This document shows positions 56,530-56,947 of a DNA stretch of 56,947 nt, piece after piece. Under the pieces are notes generated by a model that worked only from the letters and a program-made list of their open reading frames with translations, had not been told where the DNA came from and ran no database searches. Position numbers and translations under genes: made by a program. This DNA comes from CAZGAH01 sp964523295 (lineage in GTDB: Bacteria > Desulfobacterota > Desulfovibrionia > Desulfovibrionales > Desulfovibrionaceae): the NCBI GenBank assembly GCA_964523295.1, contig CAZGAH010000017.1, positions 1 to 56,947 of the forward strand. Reading direction: 5' to 3'. Numbering within the stretch: the first letter of the stretch is position 1; every line of letters starts with the position of its first letter.

Positions 56530-56569
56530 AAAGGGTTAGTCTCGTTTTGAGGCTGACCCTTTCTTTTTT
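56530..56569 (+). terminator. Rho-independent terminator after tRNA-Arg
   Basis: A 14-base stem, starting AAAGGGTTAG and closing GGCTGACCCTTT with G-U pairs and a TTTT-type loop, is followed by a T run ending near 56569. It lies 18 bases after the tRNA and would end its transcript. Confidence 0.85.
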
Positions 56570-56753
56570 GCTCTGCCAACCGGATATGCCAACCTCGCGA
56601 TGCGGGCTGGTTTTTGGGTGGGGCGTTTCAGCTTCGTACAGCTCAGTTTTCCCTGAAAAGGTCAGTAAAAACTGAACGGTATTTCCTGAGGTCTTGAGCT
56701 GAAACTGAAAAGCCGGTTTACCGACTTTTTGGATTTTGGTGCTTTGCACTGTC

Positions 56754-56947
56754 TTAACCAATAAAGCAGCCATAAGCATCCTCTTTGATTAACTTCAGAA
56801 ACTCCTCAAGAGAACGAAGTGAAGGATAGGGGTCATAAAGGACCCATTTCCCATTACCCCTCATCCAGTAGACTTCCCAATGCTTTGCAGATTGAATCGT
56901 TTTGACAACCCAAAATTCCCCCGTCACGAGCGTCGAATATTCCTCCA
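56754..56947 (-). CDS. DUF3024 family protein, C-terminal part (runs off the window)
   Basis: The minus-strand frame enters from the window edge and ends at the TAA at 56754-56756. It encodes 63 residues, including WEVYWMRGNGKWVLYDPYP, LEEFLKLIKEDAYGCFIG. That ending is typical of the small DUF3024 family. Its function is unknown. The 5' part lies outside the window. The reading frame at 56519-56779 on the same strand is a different frame and lacks family likeness. The change to AT-rich sequence just after the tRNA suggests the edge of an acquired segment. Confidence 0.7.
   Translation of the reverse strand, partial: EEYSTLVTGEFWVVKTIQSAKHWEVYWMRGNGKWVLYDPYPSLRSLEEFLKLIKEDAYGCFIG

Overview
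The window is a high-GC, gene-dense chromosomal piece of a Gram-negative bacterium. The mix of genes points to a sulfate-reducing-type deltaproteobacterium (Desulfovibrio-like): a tetraheme cytochrome c3-type domain, a tungsten aldehyde:ferredoxin oxidoreductase, a CheY/CheA/CheB cluster, a MotA plus two MotB stator operon, and many PAS, GGDEF and histidine-kinase sensors. This placement is inferred from gene content only; there is no rRNA or marker phylogeny here. The sequence is a draft scaffold: seven runs of exactly 10 N interrupt genes, and one Illumina adapter remnant is still in it.

Layout. 1-4.8 kb: hybrid histidine kinase, then otsB-otsA (trehalose-6-phosphate phosphatase and synthase). 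5.2-6.4 kb: Fic protein. 6.5-9.9 kb (minus): trehalose synthase fused to a maltokinase-like domain. 9.9-10.8 kb: scar with an IS1380-type transposase fragment. 10.8-12.6 kb: AOR-family oxidoreductase. 12.7-17.2 kb (minus): cheY-cheA-cheB-CYTH, with cheB frameshifted. 17.6-23.1 kb (plus): small unknown protein, RsbW-like ATPase/GNAT fusion overlapping a MATE transporter, soluble MCP-like protein. 23.1-28.2 kb (minus): malQ, then a phoR-DUF47-pit phosphate operon. 28.6-35.8 kb (plus): cyclase-family hydrolase, periplasmic binding protein, diguanylate cyclase, motA-motB-motB2, MoaD/ThiS-like protein. 36.0-39.2 kb: asparagine synthetase and GT4 glycosyltransferase. 39.2-41.0 kb (minus): malic enzyme and a STAS protein. 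41.4-46.2 kb: accessory region of lower GC with a methyltransferase, a three-gene minus-strand unit (unknown protein, trypsin-like peptidase, broken small gene) and a decayed IS5-family transposase. 46.2-54.0 kb (minus): sigma-54 activator, polytopic membrane protein, hemC, FmdB zinc ribbon, gmhA, MscS channel, AI-2E-type permease. 54.3-56.3 kb: cytochrome c3/von Willebrand factor A fusion. The window ends with tRNA-Arg(CCT), a terminator and a DUF3024 gene fragment.

Themes. Trehalose and glucan metabolism is represented three times (OtsAB, TreS, MalQ), and with the MscS channel this suggests osmotic adaptation. Motility and signalling are prominent. The least ordinary items are the cytochrome c3-VWA fusion, the maltokinase-like domain lacking its key residues, the peptidase operon in the accessory island, the MshEN-like half-repeats inside CheA, and the A10 homopolymer frameshift separating the two domains of CheB.
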